Positions 14,533 through 16,209 of a stretch of DNA of 16,209 nt are shown piece by piece. The notes under the pieces were generated by a model. That model worked only from the letters and a program-made list of their open reading frames with translations, was not told the DNA's origin and searched no databases. The stretch covers positions 31,736 to 47,944 of the forward strand of contig CALMOL010000060.1 of the NCBI GenBank assembly GCA_937871685.1, read 5' to 3'. Position numbers and translations under genes: made by a program. The DNA is from an uncultured Verrucomicrobiota bacterium. Lineage in GTDB: Bacteria; Verrucomicrobiota; Verrucomicrobiia; Chthoniobacterales; SZAS-18. The stretch's first letter is position 1. Each line of letters begins with the position of its first letter.

Positions 14533-14810
14533 AGGGAGTCAGTCGATCCTCCATCCCGCAGACGGGTCTCCGGACGAGGCGCCCCTTCGGAGCGCTGAGT
14601 TGCACCTCTCCGGGCCACTCCCAGGACTATCAACGTTTGTGCTTGCGCTCCAGAAGCGAGAGCCCGCGCTTACAAAGTGGAACGCCAGGCCTGCCGGGTG
14701 AAACGCTTCACTTCGGAGGCGGAAGCCGCCGCTCAGCGGGTGCACGCGGCGGCCTTGAACCTGAACGCCCCCATCTTTGCCCCTTGCGCAGCCACTCCGC
14801 CGGCCGAAGC

Positions 14811-15081
14811 GCGCACTTTCAAAGTGCAACGGCGCACTTTTTTTGTCTGAGCGCAGACTTTGAAAGTGGAAGCGCAAGCTTTTAAGCTCTGCGCGCAAAC
14901 AAAAAAAGTGGAACCGCAGACTTTCAAAGTCTGGGCGCAGACTTTTGAAGTGCGTGCGCAGACTTTTTTTGTTTGAGCGCAAGCTTTCAAAGTGCGCGCG
15001 CAGACTTTGAAAGTGGAATTGCAGACCTTGAAAGTCCGACGTTTCACTTTGGAAGTGGATCGTTTTGTCTCTTGAGGCCTG
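14811..15081. repeat. 21-bp tandem-repeat array of palindromic ACTTTnAAAGT units (12-13 copies)
   Basis: Contiguous units start at 14811, 14832, 14851, 14872, 14893, 14914, 14935, 14956, 14977, 14998, 15019, 15040 and (weak) 15061. All are 21 bp except the second, which is 19. The consensus is GCGCAGACTTTnAAAGTG plus three variable bases. Most units have a palindromic core; GCACTTTCAAAGTGC in unit 1 and AGACTTTCAAAGTCT in unit 6 are perfect around one central base. Units 2, 5 and 8 have a run of seven T or A instead. Copies decay at the right end, and isolated degenerate copies occur to the left at about 14666 and 14704-14724. The array occupies the 590-bp gap between the convergent transporter and cdsA genes; nothing else was recognised at 14533-14810. 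Confidence 0.9.
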
Positions 15082-15122
15082 CGCTTGGGCCAGAAATGCC
15101 GCCCCGGCATCGGCCGACCTGT

Positions 15123-16076
15123 TCAAGTCGAGTAGAAAATCCGCACTAGGTGATAGAAGACTGGCACCGCGAAGCACAGCGAGTCGATGCGGTCCAGCAC
15201 GCCGCCGTGGCCGGTGATCGTGTGGCCGTATTCCTCCACGCCGCGGTCGCGCTTGATGGCGCCCATCACGAGCGCGCCGCCCGCGCCGAGCAGCGCCAGC
15301 AGCAGGGCGAAGAGCGCCGCCTGCCACCACGCGAAGGGCGTCACCGGCCACATCAGCGTGGCCAGCAGCGTGCCCATCACGATGCCGAAGCGCGAGCCTT
15401 CCACGGTCTTGCCCGGCAGCACGCCCGGCGCGAGCGGGCGGCGGCCGAAGCAGCGGTCGCCGGCGTAGCGGAAGATGTCGGGAAGCTGCGTGGCCGCGAT
15501 GGCGAAGAAAAGAAGCTTGCCGTTCTGCCTTTCATAACCGGGGATATGGAGCGTGAGCAGGAGCGGCGCGTGGCTCACGCAATACACGCACACCATCAGG
15601 CCCCATTGCACGTTGGAGGTGCGGGCCAGGAAGCGCCGCGTGTCGCCGGCCAGCGCCGCCGCGATGGGCAGCAGCAGGAAGGCCCACACCGGGATGAGCA
15701 CGGTGGCCAGCACCCGCCATTCCAATCCCACGCTCAGGAATTGCAGCGGCAGCACGCCCACGAATCCGAGGAAGAGCGCCATGTGATCGCCCGGCCGCGT
15801 GGGCGCGAGCGTCAGGAACTCGCGCAGCGCCAGGAACGCCACGAAGCCGAAGAGCAGCCCCGCGCCCGCCTTGCCGCCCATCAGGGACAAGCCGAGCAGC
15901 GCGGCCAGCATCCACCACGCGCGCACTTTCTTGCGCAGGTCGTCCGCCGCCGCGCGGGCGGCTTCCGTGCGCGCGCGTCGCGCCGACCGCCGGGCGAAGA
16001 AGGAGCCACTCAGCAACAGCAGCAGCACGCCCGCGCAAAGGGCTTGGGTCTGGCGGTCGGGGAAGTCGAAGCTCAC
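15123..16076 (-). CDS. cdsA: Phosphatidate cytidylyltransferase (CDP-diglyceride synthase)
   Basis: Membrane enzyme that converts phosphatidic acid and CTP to CDP-diacylglycerol, the precursor of bacterial phospholipids. The 317-residue product has an N-terminal membrane segment, a basic amphipathic stretch (about 30-50) and then several further membrane helices. The C-terminal CTP-transfer signature is clear: KRDRGVEEYGHTITGHGGVLDRIDS (about 275-299), containing the metal-binding GHGG and D-R-x-D. PGKTVEGSRFG upstream is also typical of the family. The start is a GTG at 16076 (protein begins SFDFPDRQTQAL); no upstream in-frame ATG gives a better N-terminus. The stop lies about 40 bp beyond the edge of the 21-bp array. 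Nothing upstream on this strand is visible before the window ends. Confidence 0.92.
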   Translation of the reverse strand: MSFDFPDRQTQALCAGVLLLLLSGSFFARRSARRARTEAARAAADDLRKKVRAWWMLAALLGLSLMGGKAGAGLLFGFVAFLALREFLTLAPTRPGDHMALFLGFVGVLPLQFLSVGLEWRVLATVLIPVWAFLLLPIAAALAGDTRRFLARTSNVQWGLMVCVYCVSHAPLLLTLHIPGYERQNGKLLFFAIAATQLPDIFRYAGDRCFGRRPLAPGVLPGKTVEGSRFGIVMGTLLATLMWPVTPFAWWQAALFALLLALLGAGGALVMGAIKRDRGVEEYGHTITGHGGVLDRIDSLCFAVPVFYHLVRIFYST

Positions 16077-16190
16077 GCGGGGGATCGGGAGGGAGCGCGT
16101 CCATAGCGTCGCGCCGTGCCTTTGACAATCGCCGCGCCGGCCGCGAGCGCTTGCCGCGGCGACGGCCGAATCTACGCTTCGCGCCCCCCC

Positions 16191-16209
16191 ATGCTACGCT
16201 CCCTCCTTC
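16191..16209 (+). CDS. Possible start of a truncated gene at the window edge
   Basis: ATG at 16191 followed by codons for Leu-Arg-Ser-Leu-Leu, which could open a signal peptide, running off the end. It would be divergent from cdsA. Only six codons are visible, so this is weak. Confidence 0.2.

Noticed and set aside
14811..15081. CRISPR array
   Set aside because: Units are contiguous and degenerate, with no unique spacers, and no cas genes are nearby.

Overview
This is a GC-rich (roughly two-thirds G+C by eye) bacterial chromosomal segment whose start codons mostly lack a clear Shine-Dalgarno sequence. The best taxonomic clue is the secretome. It has an autotransporter-associated beta-strand-repeat protein with a PEP-CTERM tail, a secreted protein ending in the 'QSSTDLTAPW...FYRFV' type of C-terminal domain, a secreted SGNH hydrolase and several lipoproteins. 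That combination suggests Verrucomicrobiota, possibly the Opitutales group. This is an inference from protein style, since no rRNA or other phylogenetic marker was examined.

Layout. 66-2509 (minus): a galactokinase behind a coiled-coil lipoprotein of unknown function. 2510-2871: a gene-free leader with a strong hairpin. 2872-5890 (plus): an SDR oxidoreductase and a pyruvate-oxidase-like ThDP enzyme, both with twin-arginine signal peptides, which suggests a small exported redox module. 6008-9497 (minus): three secreted or surface proteins in a row (PEP-CTERM beta-repeat protein, SGNH hydrolase, TPGNLVVY-type protein). 9714-10145 (plus): a small lipoprotein. 10162-10284: a 27-bp inverted-repeat element. 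10290-12014 (plus): a GspE/PilB-type secretion or pilus ATPase whose Walker A loop is replaced in frame by a T-rich patch with two amber stops. 12168-13109 (minus): thioredoxin reductase. 13126-13242: a second, unrelated inverted-repeat element. 13261-14532 (plus): an NhaD/CitMHS-like ion transporter. 14533-15122: a convergent gap holding a 21-bp tandem-repeat array of palindromic units. 15123-16076 (minus): a CdsA-like phosphatidate cytidylyltransferase. The last bases may hold the start of another plus-strand gene.

Most genes are housekeeping or envelope functions with no overall operon theme. The unusual material lies in small-scale structure: the destroyed P-loop in the PilB/GspE gene, a similar 18-nt AT-rich patch inside the SGNH hydrolase gene, the 21-bp array in which some units complement one another, two different inverted-repeat elements beside genes, and the pairing of two Tat-targeted cofactor enzymes. 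No phage, IS transposase, CRISPR array, tRNA or rRNA was recognised.
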